A DNA stretch of 64,000 nucleotides from Paraferrimonas sedimenticola (GTDB lineage: Bacteria; Pseudomonadota; Gammaproteobacteria; Enterobacterales; Shewanellaceae), in NCBI RefSeq assembly GCF_002282855.1, contig NZ_NRIR01000003.1, forward strand, positions 186,001 to 250,000. The letters run 5' to 3'. Positions 8,100 to 17,186 of this stretch are shown piece after piece. The notes below the pieces were generated by a model that saw only the letters and a program-made list of their open reading frames with translations, was not told the DNA's origin and did not search any database. Both the position numbers and the translations under genes were made by a program. Position 1 is the stretch's first letter. Each line of letters begins with the position of its first letter.

Positions 8100-10862
8100 A
8101 TGATAACTAGAACAATAGCGCTGATAACATGTGTGCTTGCTTTGTGTTTAAGCATAGGGAGTCGGGCTGAATCAGGCACCGAAGAGCGCTCTATTGCTTT
8201 TTATTATCAAGTGGCAGAGTCAACTCGTTATCTGTTGAGTTACGATCGAGTGGTTGTCGCGCCTAATACTCTTACCGCTGAACAGTTGCTGCAACTAAAG
8301 AAAGCTGGTGTCGAAGTCTTCATGTATTTGAGCATTGGCGAAGCTTCTCCGTCGGTAAGCGAGCAACTATCGGAGGCGGTATTAGGGGAAAACAGCCAGT
8401 GGCAAGCTCAGGTGATGGATGCCAGTCAGGCTTCATGGCGTGCCTATCTGCTGCAACAAGCGAACCATTGGAAAGCACTGGGTTACGACGGCTTGTTCCT
8501 CGATACGCTGGATAGCTATCAAATAGTCCTTCCACCAAAACAGCAGGCCGAGCAACAAAAAGCGCTCGCCAGTTTGTTGTCTGAGATTCAACAAGTCTTT
8601 GCTCGGCTGTTGCTAAATCGCGGTTTTGAGCTGATTCCAGAGTTAGATTTTGCCCCCGAAGCTGTGGTGGCGGAATCCTATCGAAATGGATTTGATGTCG
8701 CCAATGACGATTATTTCTCTCAAAGTCCAGACAACATACGTTGGCTAGCCGACAGGCTGAACGAGGTTAAAGCCCTCGGTAGTGAAGCCATAGTGATCGA
8801 CTACGCCGTTGGCGACCAAACCCAGCGAGTCGCGTTGGCGCGACAAATTCATCAGGATGGCTTTACGCCTTACATAGCCGACGGGCTGTTAAAAGAGTAC
8901 GGCGTGTCATACCACTATCCTATTCCTCGCACAGTCTTGGGTTTTTACGACGGTCGTACTGTCAAACGAAATGAATCCTACTGTCATCACTATTTGTCCA
9001 GTTTGATTGAGTATCAAGGCTACGTACCTAAATGTGTCGATATCAATCAAACTCAGTTACTTGAAATGGATTTGAATCAGGTACAAGCGGTTGTATTTTG
9101 GTTGTCGCGGCAAGGCTATCAAGGCAATAACAGTGCGGCTTTCATAGAGCGTGTTCTGAGTAGCAAAACCACTGTTTTCATCGGCGCCTTGCCACCGCAG
9201 GCTCAGCTTTTGAAGATGATAGGTGTTCGTGATGCTGGCGAATTCAATGGCGCGCTTAAAGTGAAGGGAGGCGAATTGCGCTATCCCATCACTCAGAAAG
9301 TCAATCAATCCCTTCGACGCTACCTGTTACAAGACCAAAGCATAGAGGTTTTGGCAGAGCTGCAAGACAAGAGTGATCAATTAGGCCTTGCTCATTTTCG
9401 CGCCACCTGGGGCGGCGCTTTGTTATCGCCTTTGGACATAAAATTTATAGAAGGGCAAGGCTCTCGTTGGCTGTTTGACCCATTCGACGCCTTGATTCCA
9501 TTGCTTGAGTTGCCAGAAATTCCAGTGGCGGATGTCACCACAGAATCTGGTCGACGGATTGCCACTAAACACATTGATGGCGATGGTTTTCCGTCGGTGT
9601 CATGGTTGCCCGGCAAAAAGTACTCAGCGGACATTATTTATCAGCAGATCCTAAAACCTTCCAGCTGGCCTCATACAGTATCTGTCATTGAAGCTGAGGT
9701 ATCGCCGAACGGGCTGTTTCCCCAAGCGAGTCGCGAGCTTGAAAGCATCGCCAAAGAGATTTTCGCATTAGATAACGTAGAAATTGCCTCACACTCCTTC
9801 AGCCACCCCTTCTTTTGGGATTTAGCGGCTGATATCGATTACAAACCTTACGGTGAAAACCTTGCACTGCCGGACTATGTCCTTGATTACGATAAAGAGG
9901 TCGGTGGCAGCGTGGATTACGTTAATTCGCGGTTAAGTCCTCCGGGTAAACAGGTGAAGGTGTTCCTTTGGACTGGGGCGGCTAACCCATCCGAAGACAT
10001 TATCGCCAAAACTAAGCGCCTAGGTTTAGTCAACGTTAACGGCGGCAATACCTATCTGGTTAACGACAACCCATCTCTGTCTCAAGTGTTTCCGCACATC
10101 AATTGGCACCCTAGCGCGGTGCAGGTCTACGCACCAATCATGAACGAGAACCTCTTCACCAATTTATGGAAGGAGAATTACGAAGGGTACATACGAGTAC
10201 TAGAGACCTTCAAACTCCTGGGGGAGCCTCGTCGCATCAAGCCTGTGTCTGTGTATTACCACATGTACAGCGGGGAGTATCCGAGCGCGTTAAAAGCGCT
10301 GAAAGAAGTGTATGCCTGGGTGGCGGAACAACCGCTGACCCCACTGTATCTGAGCGAATACGCCGAGCGGGCTCAAGCGCTTTACGAAACAGGTGTCGCT
10401 AGACATTTGCTGTCCCCAAAGTGGCGTGTTCGAAGCACTGGCGTGCGCTCTTTAAGGGTTGGCTCTGATACGAAATTAGCCACCAACTACAAGGGGGTCG
10501 CCGGAGCCGCTGATGGGCCAGATGGCCAATATCTCACCTTGTCAAAAGCCACGTCGGACTTTGCCTTGATACCCAAATCAGCAGAGGTTACATACAGCTT
10601 GCCAATGCTCAATTCGGCAAATGCGATTGTCACTAAATGGGAGGGCAAAGGAAGGAGCCTTGCAATAGAGCTGTTAGCTCATCAGCCGCTTGATATGAGT
10701 ATCAAGGGCGCGGCCAACTGCCAAATAAATAGAACACAGGGAGGTAGCCATCAAACGGTGGCAAGCAATAGTGAAGTGAAGATAACGAGCGCTGAAACTG
10801 GTTACTTTGGCTTTTTAATCGATTGTTCTAATTCGCAAACTGCGAGTGTAGCGCCAGAGTGA
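8100..10862 (+). CDS. pelA: PelA: periplasmic Pel polysaccharide deacetylase/hydrolase
   Basis: 920 residues, close to the roughly 950 of Pseudomonas PelA. It has a signal peptide (MITRTIALITCVLALCLSIGSRA). Residues about 28-300 form a TIM-barrel glycoside-hydrolase-like domain (GYDGLFLDTLDSY, ELDFAPEAVVAES), the alpha-1,4-N-acetylgalactosaminidase module of PelA. A central Rossmann-like part follows, then a deacetylase domain with metal-binding KHIDGDGFPS near residue 492 and HSFSHPFFW near residue 566. The C-terminus is beta-rich. In known systems PelA deacetylates and trims Pel, a cationic GalNAc/GalN-rich exopolysaccharide, in the periplasm before export through PelB. It is the first gene of a seven-gene operon and overlaps pelB by four bases. 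The ribosome site is weak (GGTGA abuts the ATG). Confidence 0.95.
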   Translation: MITRTIALITCVLALCLSIGSRAESGTEERSIAFYYQVAESTRYLLSYDRVVVAPNTLTAEQLLQLKKAGVEVFMYLSIGEASPSVSEQLSEAVLGENSQWQAQVMDASQASWRAYLLQQANHWKALGYDGLFLDTLDSYQIVLPPKQQAEQQKALASLLSEIQQVFARLLLNRGFELIPELDFAPEAVVAESYRNGFDVANDDYFSQSPDNIRWLADRLNEVKALGSEAIVIDYAVGDQTQRVALARQIHQDGFTPYIADGLLKEYGVSYHYPIPRTVLGFYDGRTVKRNESYCHHYLSSLIEYQGYVPKCVDINQTQLLEMDLNQVQAVVFWLSRQGYQGNNSAAFIERVLSSKTTVFIGALPPQAQLLKMIGVRDAGEFNGALKVKGGELRYPITQKVNQSLRRYLLQDQSIEVLAELQDKSDQLGLAHFRATWGGALLSPLDIKFIEGQGSRWLFDPFDALIPLLELPEIPVADVTTESGRRIATKHIDGDGFPSVSWLPGKKYSADIIYQQILKPSSWPHTVSVIEAEVSPNGLFPQASRELESIAKEIFALDNVEIASHSFSHPFFWDLAADIDYKPYGENLALPDYVLDYDKEVGGSVDYVNSRLSPPGKQVKVFLWTGAANPSEDIIAKTKRLGLVNVNGGNTYLVNDNPSLSQVFPHINWHPSAVQVYAPIMNENLFTNLWKENYEGYIRVLETFKLLGEPRRIKPVSVYYHMYSGEYPSALKALKEVYAWVAEQPLTPLYLSEYAERAQALYETGVARHLLSPKWRVRSTGVRSLRVGSDTKLATNYKGVAGAADGPDGQYLTLSKATSDFALIPKSAEVTYSLPMLNSANAIVTKWEGKGRSLAIELLAHQPLDMSIKGAANCQINRTQGGSHQTVASNSEVKITSAETGYFGFLIDCSNSQTASVAPE

Positions 10863-13800
10863 AGTCGGCAAAGTACGACCTAAGGGACAAGCAAAAGCGG
10901 ATTGTATTGATCAACCGTACGAGTTTGTACACCTTGGCAATAGTGACTTTGACCCTGTTGTGGGTGTTGCAGCCCAATCGCGACCTATTGGTACGCATGA
11001 TGGACTCTGCCCAAGACCCTAATATTGCGATTGCCTTTCTCAAGGTATTGCAAGACAAAGACCAACCCTCTTTGCAGGTGGATTACAGTCTTGCGTTTCA
11101 ATACTCGCGCTTGGGGCAATACAACAAGACTCGAGCCCTGCTCACGCCTATCACTCGATTTTACGAGTCGGAACTAAGGATTTCTGCAACCTCTTTGTAT
11201 ACCCAAACTCTGCTCAACCTGACGTTAGTGGGCAACGATAGTGCTCGTCAGGAATTAGAACAGTATTTGCTGACCAAAATACTGGAAGTAGAAGAACGTC
11301 AGATTGATTCCTTCAGTGATTATGCGTTGCAGATCGGGCGGCCCAATATTGCTTATTACATTCGCAGTCAGGCAGGTACCCCAGATGAAGCTCAATTGCT
11401 TGATTTAGCCCTACAAGCCAACCTGCCCGGACGAGCGGTAGAGCACGCCTATCGCCTCTATTTGGACAACCCAAGTCAACCTAATTTTGCTCAGGTGTTG
11501 GCTTTATTCGAAGCGCTCAAGCGCTTTGATAACGGTTTTGCTCTGTATCGTCGTCACCAACAATTGGGTTTGTGTGAGGCTCAGTGCAAGCAAACGATGG
11601 TGGATTTTTCACTGCGCGCCAATCAACCCAAACAAGCCGCACGCTTTGCAATTTTGAAGGCAAACTCGAGTTCACAGAGCTCTGACTGGCTTCAGGCCAG
11701 TCAGCTAAGTCTCGCGGCGTCGGACCAATTGGCCGCCCGCTACTGGCTTGAGAAAGTGGCTGAGGTAGAAGCAAAAGAAACGTATTTAGAAAAGCTTCAC
11801 GATTACGCGCTGTGGGAGGGCAAGCCTCAACGCGCATTGCAATACAGCAAAAAGCTACTGGCCATCGAAAGCAGTCAGTCCCGGTTGCAACAAGCCTTGC
11901 TAGAGGCCGGAGCGGTAGGGGACATTCAAGCCGCAAGCGATTTTGGCTACGAGCTGGCGCGCAAGGGCCTGTTGGCGGATGGCGAAAGGCTGGTGTGGGT
12001 GAACAACAATGACAAAGCCTTCGGCGCGCGTTTAACGCTTGTGCGCTTGCAAAATCTTCAGCAGCAATTTCCAAAGTCTCAATTTTACTGGGGCCAAACT
12101 GCTCGTTTTTATGGCTTTACTGGCCAGCTACAAGCGGTTGTCGACTTGTGGGAACGTCGTCCATCCGGCCAGGCACTAGACTTTGAAACCGCAAATTATT
12201 TTGCCAAGAGTTTTGTTGCGCTCGGGAAGCTTGAGCAAGCGTTGGCAATCTATGCTGAAGCGCAAACCTTGGGTCAGCTCGATGGTTCACAGCTCGCGCA
12301 AATTCTCTCCTTGGCAAACTACACCGGCGCCGAAGACATAGAGCGAGCGGTGCAACAAGCGTTATTGGTCGCCGATGCTAAGCGCATTGACCCTTATCGT
12401 TTGTCTGAACTGCTTGATTTAAGTTCGTCAGAGGATCGTCAAACCCTTTGGCAGGCCTATCGAGAAACTGGGTCTTTGGTGGTGTTGAACAGTTTGTTGA
12501 GCTACGGGCTGCAAACACAAGATTCCCAGATTATCGAGCGAGTGGCTGCGGCTCTTGAAAGCCACCAAGACGACACTCAAATGGCGATGTCAATGCGATT
12601 GCAGTTGCAGCTGTACCGCGGCAGCCTTGCGCAAGCGCGCGCATCGGTTGAAAGCATGCTTGAGCAATATCCCAACAACGCTGACGCGCTACTCAATGGA
12701 TTGTGGTTGGCAGTTCAGCTGCGAGATTGGCAATGGTTACAGCAGTTGTACTGGCGAGCCGCGATTGGACATCAAGGCGATATGGCTTTTTACCCTGTGT
12801 TGGGTTTTGGCGCATCAAAACTGGGCTTGTTATCTCAGGCCAATTATTGGTACCAAGCCTTGAATCAGGCTGACCAGCTGCGCATAACGGACCGCTTAAG
12901 CTGGGCTTTAGTGGCCGAGCAGCAGGGTAACCAAGCGCTGGCTCAACAACAGCGCTGGCTGGTGTTCAGTCAATTCGGACAAGCGCTCAAACAAAGTCCG
13001 CAAGGTGAGTTGAGCTATCGTTCACTGGTGGCAACTTTTGTAGGCCAACAGCGTGCGGAATTAGACAATGAATTGGCCATATTTGAACGCGCAACCAACG
13101 AAAATGTCGCTTACGGTTTGTCCATTCGCTCAAGTTTTGCCCTGCAAAAGTATCAGTATTGGCAGGCGTTGGACTTGTTAGCTGATGTGCGCTTTAGCGA
13201 CAGCATTATGCTCGCGCTGGCCATCGCCAGAGAAGACCAGCCGACCATGCTGGCTCTGGCTAGAGATTCCAACCAACTGAGCGAGTTTGAGCGGGCTACC
13301 GCATTTGATTTGCTGTCAGAGAACTTTGCTGCTTGGCAAGCGGGTGAGAAGGCGCTCAATTCAAGTCTACCCGCCAATCAACAGGCGCCTTTGCAACGAT
13401 TTTTGGCTGACATACACACGGAGCACAGCCATGGCGTTCGAGTTGAGCACACAGTCCAACAAACTTGGAATGTGGCATACGATCAATTGACCTACTATCG
13501 TCCGCTATTCGACGGCTGGTTGAATCTCGATGGCTATCAGGAATACGGTCAACCCACCACCGACTTACTCGACACCTATCAAGCTCAGCGGCTTCGCGCG
13601 GGGTGGGTCGGGCGACCATGGGGCGAGCTCAACGCTGTTGAGTTGGCCTTAAACGCCCGCCAACGATTTGGAAAAACAACCTTTGGCCAGATGCTGTATG
13701 GCAGCTTCAATACCGGCGAACGCGTGCAACAAGAGCTTCGACTTAGCCGTCATATGCCCACCACGCAAAGCGAAAACATGGCGCTTTTGGGACGCGAAGA

Positions 13801-14344
13801 CAGAATTGAGTGGAGTGGTAGCTGGCGTGCCACTCGCTACGAGCAGCTTAGCTTGGGGCTCTCGTTGGCGCGTTTTCACACCGATTTTAACGATCGTATT
13901 GGCGATCAGTTTAGAGCCCAGTTGCGCGTCGCCGAACAACTGAGCCGAGAGCCTGGTTGGCAAGTCTACGGTCAGTTTGATTACCAAGACAATCGCATCA
14001 GTCAGCAGCCGCTGAACGGTTTGTCGAATTATCTCAACAGCGACGCGAGCCTAAGTGGCAATCAGTTTTTACAGCCACAATATCGCAAGTTTACCTTGGG
14101 TCAGCATTTGGTTCATGGTGAGGTAGGTGTGCCGGGTCCCGATAGACGACCGCCTAGGTATTGGCTGGATACTAGTGTGGAATACAATTTTGTGACTCGC
14201 CGAGTGGGTTACGGTTTTAGCCTCGCGGGCGGGTTGCCGCTAATGGGCTCCGATGAGTTGTTTTTTAAACTGCGCTGGCAAAGTGCAGACCAAAACAACC
14301 GAAAAAGTTTAGTTTGGAATTTGGGCTATTTTGTTGATTTTTAA
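10859..14344 (+). CDS. pelB: PelB: TPR scaffold and outer-membrane porin for Pel export
   Basis: 1161 residues; the Pseudomonas protein is about 1190. It starts at a GTG overlapping the pelA stop (GTGA). There is an N-terminal transmembrane helix (LYTLAIVTLTLLWVLQP, about residues 23-39), then a very long helical repeat region rich in Gln/Ala/Leu with TPR-like motifs (for example GQYNKTRALLTPI and GKLEQALAIYAEAQTLGQL) to about residue 800. A C-terminal beta-barrel of about 300 residues ends in GYFVDF, with the terminal Phe expected for outer-membrane insertion. The TPR part is known to bind and coordinate PelA, and the barrel exports the polymer with PelC at its periplasmic mouth. The pelC start codon lies 15 bases further on. 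Confidence 0.94.
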   Translation: MKSAKYDLRDKQKRIVLINRTSLYTLAIVTLTLLWVLQPNRDLLVRMMDSAQDPNIAIAFLKVLQDKDQPSLQVDYSLAFQYSRLGQYNKTRALLTPITRFYESELRISATSLYTQTLLNLTLVGNDSARQELEQYLLTKILEVEERQIDSFSDYALQIGRPNIAYYIRSQAGTPDEAQLLDLALQANLPGRAVEHAYRLYLDNPSQPNFAQVLALFEALKRFDNGFALYRRHQQLGLCEAQCKQTMVDFSLRANQPKQAARFAILKANSSSQSSDWLQASQLSLAASDQLAARYWLEKVAEVEAKETYLEKLHDYALWEGKPQRALQYSKKLLAIESSQSRLQQALLEAGAVGDIQAASDFGYELARKGLLADGERLVWVNNNDKAFGARLTLVRLQNLQQQFPKSQFYWGQTARFYGFTGQLQAVVDLWERRPSGQALDFETANYFAKSFVALGKLEQALAIYAEAQTLGQLDGSQLAQILSLANYTGAEDIERAVQQALLVADAKRIDPYRLSELLDLSSSEDRQTLWQAYRETGSLVVLNSLLSYGLQTQDSQIIERVAAALESHQDDTQMAMSMRLQLQLYRGSLAQARASVESMLEQYPNNADALLNGLWLAVQLRDWQWLQQLYWRAAIGHQGDMAFYPVLGFGASKLGLLSQANYWYQALNQADQLRITDRLSWALVAEQQGNQALAQQQRWLVFSQFGQALKQSPQGELSYRSLVATFVGQQRAELDNELAIFERATNENVAYGLSIRSSFALQKYQYWQALDLLADVRFSDSIMLALAIAREDQPTMLALARDSNQLSEFERATAFDLLSENFAAWQAGEKALNSSLPANQQAPLQRFLADIHTEHSHGVRVEHTVQQTWNVAYDQLTYYRPLFDGWLNLDGYQEYGQPTTDLLDTYQAQRLRAGWVGRPWGELNAVELALNARQRFGKTTFGQMLYGSFNTGERVQQELRLSRHMPTTQSENMALLGREDRIEWSGSWRATRYEQLSLGLSLARFHTDFNDRIGDQFRAQLRVAEQLSREPGWQVYGQFDYQDNRISQQPLNGLSNYLNSDASLSGNQFLQPQYRKFTLGQHLVHGEVGVPGPDRRPPRYWLDTSVEYNFVTRRVGYGFSLAGGLPLMGSDELFFKLRWQSADQNNRKSLVWNLGYFVDF

Positions 14345-14359
14345 TAAGGAAAAGTCAAA

Positions 14360-14869
14360 GTGAAAAGATTAGCAGTCGCGTGTTTTGTGTTATTACTGAG
14401 TGCTTGCGCTAGCCAATATGGTAGCGATAGTCCGCAATTGGACAGCAGCAAACCCTTTTATGTGTTGCCGCTAAACAATCAGTCGAATATGCCACTGGCC
14501 CAAGCTCAGGCCGAACAGTTGTTGGCATCAGTTTTGGCAGAGCAGGGAGTAAAGGTGGTCCTGTATCCCAAGCAACAAGTGAGTGATATCGAGGCCAGCT
14601 TAACTCCGCAAAAACGTTGGACCGAGGCTATGCAGTGGCTTGAAAGCCAACCCAATGGTTATGTGGTCGGCGGCTCAATTCAGGAATGGCAGTACAAATA
14701 TGGGTTGGATGGTGAACCGGCTATCGGGATCACCATCACCTTGTCTGACAAACAACAAAAAGAGCTGTGGCGCGGCAGCGTGTCAAAAAGTGGGTGGGGA
14801 AGAGAGTCCATATCCCATATCGGCATGAAAGCCATGGAAGATTTGCTCGGCTCTTTGGAGTGGAACTAA
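14360..14869 (+). CDS. pelC: PelC: outer-membrane lipoprotein of the Pel export channel
   Basis: 169 residues, matching PelC (about 172). It starts with GTG preceded by TAAGGA. MKRLAVACFVLLLSAC is a lipoprotein signal with lipobox LSAC, so it is anchored in the outer membrane facing the periplasm. The alpha/beta fold region (PFYVLPLNNQSNMPLAQAQ and KVVLYPKQQV) matches the ABC-lipoprotein-like fold of PelC, which forms a dodecameric ring that guides the cationic polymer into PelB. It lies between pelB and pelD with seven bases to the next start. Confidence 0.92.
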   Translation: MKRLAVACFVLLLSACASQYGSDSPQLDSSKPFYVLPLNNQSNMPLAQAQAEQLLASVLAEQGVKVVLYPKQQVSDIEASLTPQKRWTEAMQWLESQPNGYVVGGSIQEWQYKYGLDGEPAIGITITLSDKQQKELWRGSVSKSGWGRESISHIGMKAMEDLLGSLEWN

Positions 14870-14875
14870 AGGATT

Positions 14876-16243
14876 ATGCCCCAAACGTCTAACCGTCGTT
14901 TTAACGCCATATTTTATCGCCTAATTTTAGGCACAGACCACCAGGCTTTTGCTTGGTTTGAAATGGTGTTAGTGGCCGTTTGCTCGATGACGGTATGGAT
15001 ATACCAGTCATCGATTCCTTATGCGCAAGCGGTTGACTACTTTTATTGGCCCATGCTCGGCCCAGTGCTGATAGCGCTGCGGTATGGCTTTGGTCGCGGC
15101 ATGATGTGCTTCTTTTTGGTGCTTATCCTCGCAGGGGCTTGGAATTCGGTGATGGAGCAAACCGTCGCGGTTAGTGTATCTGTCTCCGTGGGTACCGCGA
15201 TTTTGACCATGTTGGTGGGCGAGTTTCGAGACCATTGGCATACCTTGAACGAGCGCTTTGAACTGAACTTTCGCTTCATGGAGCAAAAGCTACAGAGCTT
15301 CACGCAAAACTATCACCTACTAAAAGTCTCCCACGACCAGCTCGAGCAACGCGCGGCTGGTAAACAAATGAGCTTGCGCACCGGGATCCGCCTGCTGCAG
15401 CAGCAGGCATCGCTAGATACGCCAGAGGAAATGGCCAAGCTTGCGCAAAAAAGTCTGAAACTCATGTCAGACGTGGTGACCTTATATCAAGCGGGTTTCT
15501 ATCTGGTAAAAGACGGGCAGGTTGAGCCGGTTGAATTGGCCAAAATTGGTGTTGAACACGACTTGCACCTTGACGATGCCATGATAGCCGATGCACTGCA
15601 GACCAAAGCTGTGCTCTCGCCGATTAATTTTCTAGAGTCGACGGAACGAGGCTTGGCCTATCAATTGGTCATTCCGTTGACCGACATTAAAGGTGTGGTG
15701 CGAGGCCTGATTGTCGCTGAAAAAGTACAGTTCATCAGCCTTACCGAAAGCAACATCGCGCTTATCGGCTTGCTGTCGGGCTACATTGGCAATTTGCTCA
15801 GCAGCGAGTATTTCACGACAATTCTACAGCCCAGCCAGGGCGAGACTTTCATTCAATACGTCAAGTATCAAAGATGGTACAAGCGCCGTTATGGCGTTGA
15901 CAGCGCTTTGGTGATTTTTTATGACGACTCACTGGATCAGGTAATGGACTTGTATCGAATTACCGATTTCAAACGCGATGCTGATATTTATTGGTCATGC
16001 AAAGGTCCTGATGACCGCCAAGCACTATGTGTGCTTTTGCCGATGACAACCGTGCAGGCGGCAAGCCAATACGTCAATCGAATTTCAGATGCCTTAAAAC
16101 GCGTCAAAGTTGAGGCGTCTGAACAACTGGAAGTCATTGGTCCGTTGGTGGTGTCGCAACAGTACGATGAGATCGTAAAGCGACTAGAGCAGTTAGGAGT
16201 GGATAATGAGGAATTGGTTGATTCTTCAAACCATATTGTTTGA
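14876..16243 (+). CDS. pelD: PelD: inner-membrane c-di-GMP receptor of the Pel synthase
   Basis: 455 residues, the same length as Pseudomonas PelD. Four hydrophobic segments lie between about residues 25 and 115, followed by a short coiled helix (QKLQSFTQNYHLLKVSHDQLEQ), a GAF domain (about 175-310) and a degenerate GGDEF domain (about 320-445). The catalytic GGDEF motif is absent, but an RxxD inhibitory-site motif is present (R361-ITD364), the site through which PelD binds c-di-GMP to switch on Pel synthesis. R381 follows in a DDR segment and could be a further ligand. The operon is therefore very likely controlled after translation by cellular c-di-GMP. The gene overlaps pelE by 38 bases. 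Confidence 0.94.
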   Translation: MPQTSNRRFNAIFYRLILGTDHQAFAWFEMVLVAVCSMTVWIYQSSIPYAQAVDYFYWPMLGPVLIALRYGFGRGMMCFFLVLILAGAWNSVMEQTVAVSVSVSVGTAILTMLVGEFRDHWHTLNERFELNFRFMEQKLQSFTQNYHLLKVSHDQLEQRAAGKQMSLRTGIRLLQQQASLDTPEEMAKLAQKSLKLMSDVVTLYQAGFYLVKDGQVEPVELAKIGVEHDLHLDDAMIADALQTKAVLSPINFLESTERGLAYQLVIPLTDIKGVVRGLIVAEKVQFISLTESNIALIGLLSGYIGNLLSSEYFTTILQPSQGETFIQYVKYQRWYKRRYGVDSALVIFYDDSLDQVMDLYRITDFKRDADIYWSCKGPDDRQALCVLLPMTTVQAASQYVNRISDALKRVKVEASEQLEVIGPLVVSQQYDEIVKRLEQLGVDNEELVDSSNHIV

Positions 16244-17186
16244 GTCCGCTAGCTTATATCTACTCAGTGCCGAACAGCTAAGCCTGCTTGGCTGGATCAG
16301 TTATGCCAGTAGTCACTCTATTGCCGCAATCTCGTTTACTGCGCTGTTTTGGTTAATTTTACCCATGCGCTACAAGACCCCGTTATACGCCTCGATGGGT
16401 TTCATCTTTGTGATTGCGATTAGTATGCCGTTAGTTGGTATGCTCGGGCTTACTTTGATTTTTTTGGTCGCTCTTTATCTACCTTCCAAACAGGACGATC
16501 AACTGTGGCAGCGCAGCGAAATTGTCGAATTACCTCAACACGTGGAGTCAATTGAAGCCAGTCAATTTGGCAGTGCGGCGCTCAAGGACATCTTGTTGTT
16601 TAACCCTTCCGATGAGCGGCGCTTAATCGCGGTAAATGCCTGTCGCTTTTTGCCTGAAAAAGTGGCCATGCCGCTGCTGAAAATTGCGCTAACCGACAAA
16701 GTGGATGATGTTCGTTTGCTGGCCTACGCCGCCATCGAGAAGATGGAATTTTCCATCAACCAAAAAATTGATGCTCTGACTAAAAAACTCAAACAAAAAG
16801 AGTCCGCCGAAGCACACTACCAAATCGCTAGCCTGTATTGGGAGTTGTGTTATTTGGAAATTGCTGAAGGGCCTTTGCAACTGCATTATTTGGAACAGGC
16901 CAAGCACTATCTGCAACGCTCTCTAGACCTCAAACCCTCGGCTCAAACCAAGTTGAAACTCGGTAGGGTGTTGCTTCAGCTACAAGAGTTTGACCAGGCC
17001 AAAGTGTACTTAGAGCAAGCCCACGCCAGCGGTTTGTTGGCCACTCAAGTCGTACCTTATTTGGCGGAAGTCGCGTTTGCGCAAGGGGAATACTATAAAA
17101 CCGCAGAACTACTGAAATCACTGCCAGAAAGCTCAAACATTGCGCTGAGCCAATTAAAGGAGTATTGGCTACGTGAAGCCCATTGA
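16206..17186 (+). CDS. pelE: PelE: inner-membrane TPR protein of the Pel synthase complex
   Basis: 326 residues (PelE is about 329). Two or three hydrophobic segments lie in the first 95 residues (SHSIAAISFTALFWLILPM and SMGFIFVIAISMPLVGMLG). A cytosolic or periplasmic helical repeat domain with TPR features follows (YLQRSLDLKPSAQTKLKLG and EFDQAKVYLEQAHASGLLA). PelE works with PelD, PelF and PelG in the inner-membrane synthase. The start ATG lies inside the end of pelD, with AGGAG about eight bases upstream, and the end overlaps pelF by 14 bases, so translation is probably coupled along the operon. Confidence 0.92.
   Translation: MRNWLILQTILFESASLYLLSAEQLSLLGWISYASSHSIAAISFTALFWLILPMRYKTPLYASMGFIFVIAISMPLVGMLGLTLIFLVALYLPSKQDDQLWQRSEIVELPQHVESIEASQFGSAALKDILLFNPSDERRLIAVNACRFLPEKVAMPLLKIALTDKVDDVRLLAYAAIEKMEFSINQKIDALTKKLKQKESAEAHYQIASLYWELCYLEIAEGPLQLHYLEQAKHYLQRSLDLKPSAQTKLKLGRVLLQLQEFDQAKVYLEQAHASGLLATQVVPYLAEVAFAQGEYYKTAELLKSLPESSNIALSQLKEYWLREAH

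Noticed and set aside
11517-12074. 185-codon open frame antisense to pelB
   Set aside because: Cys/Pro/Arg-rich composition and full overlap with pelB; a shadow of biased codon use.
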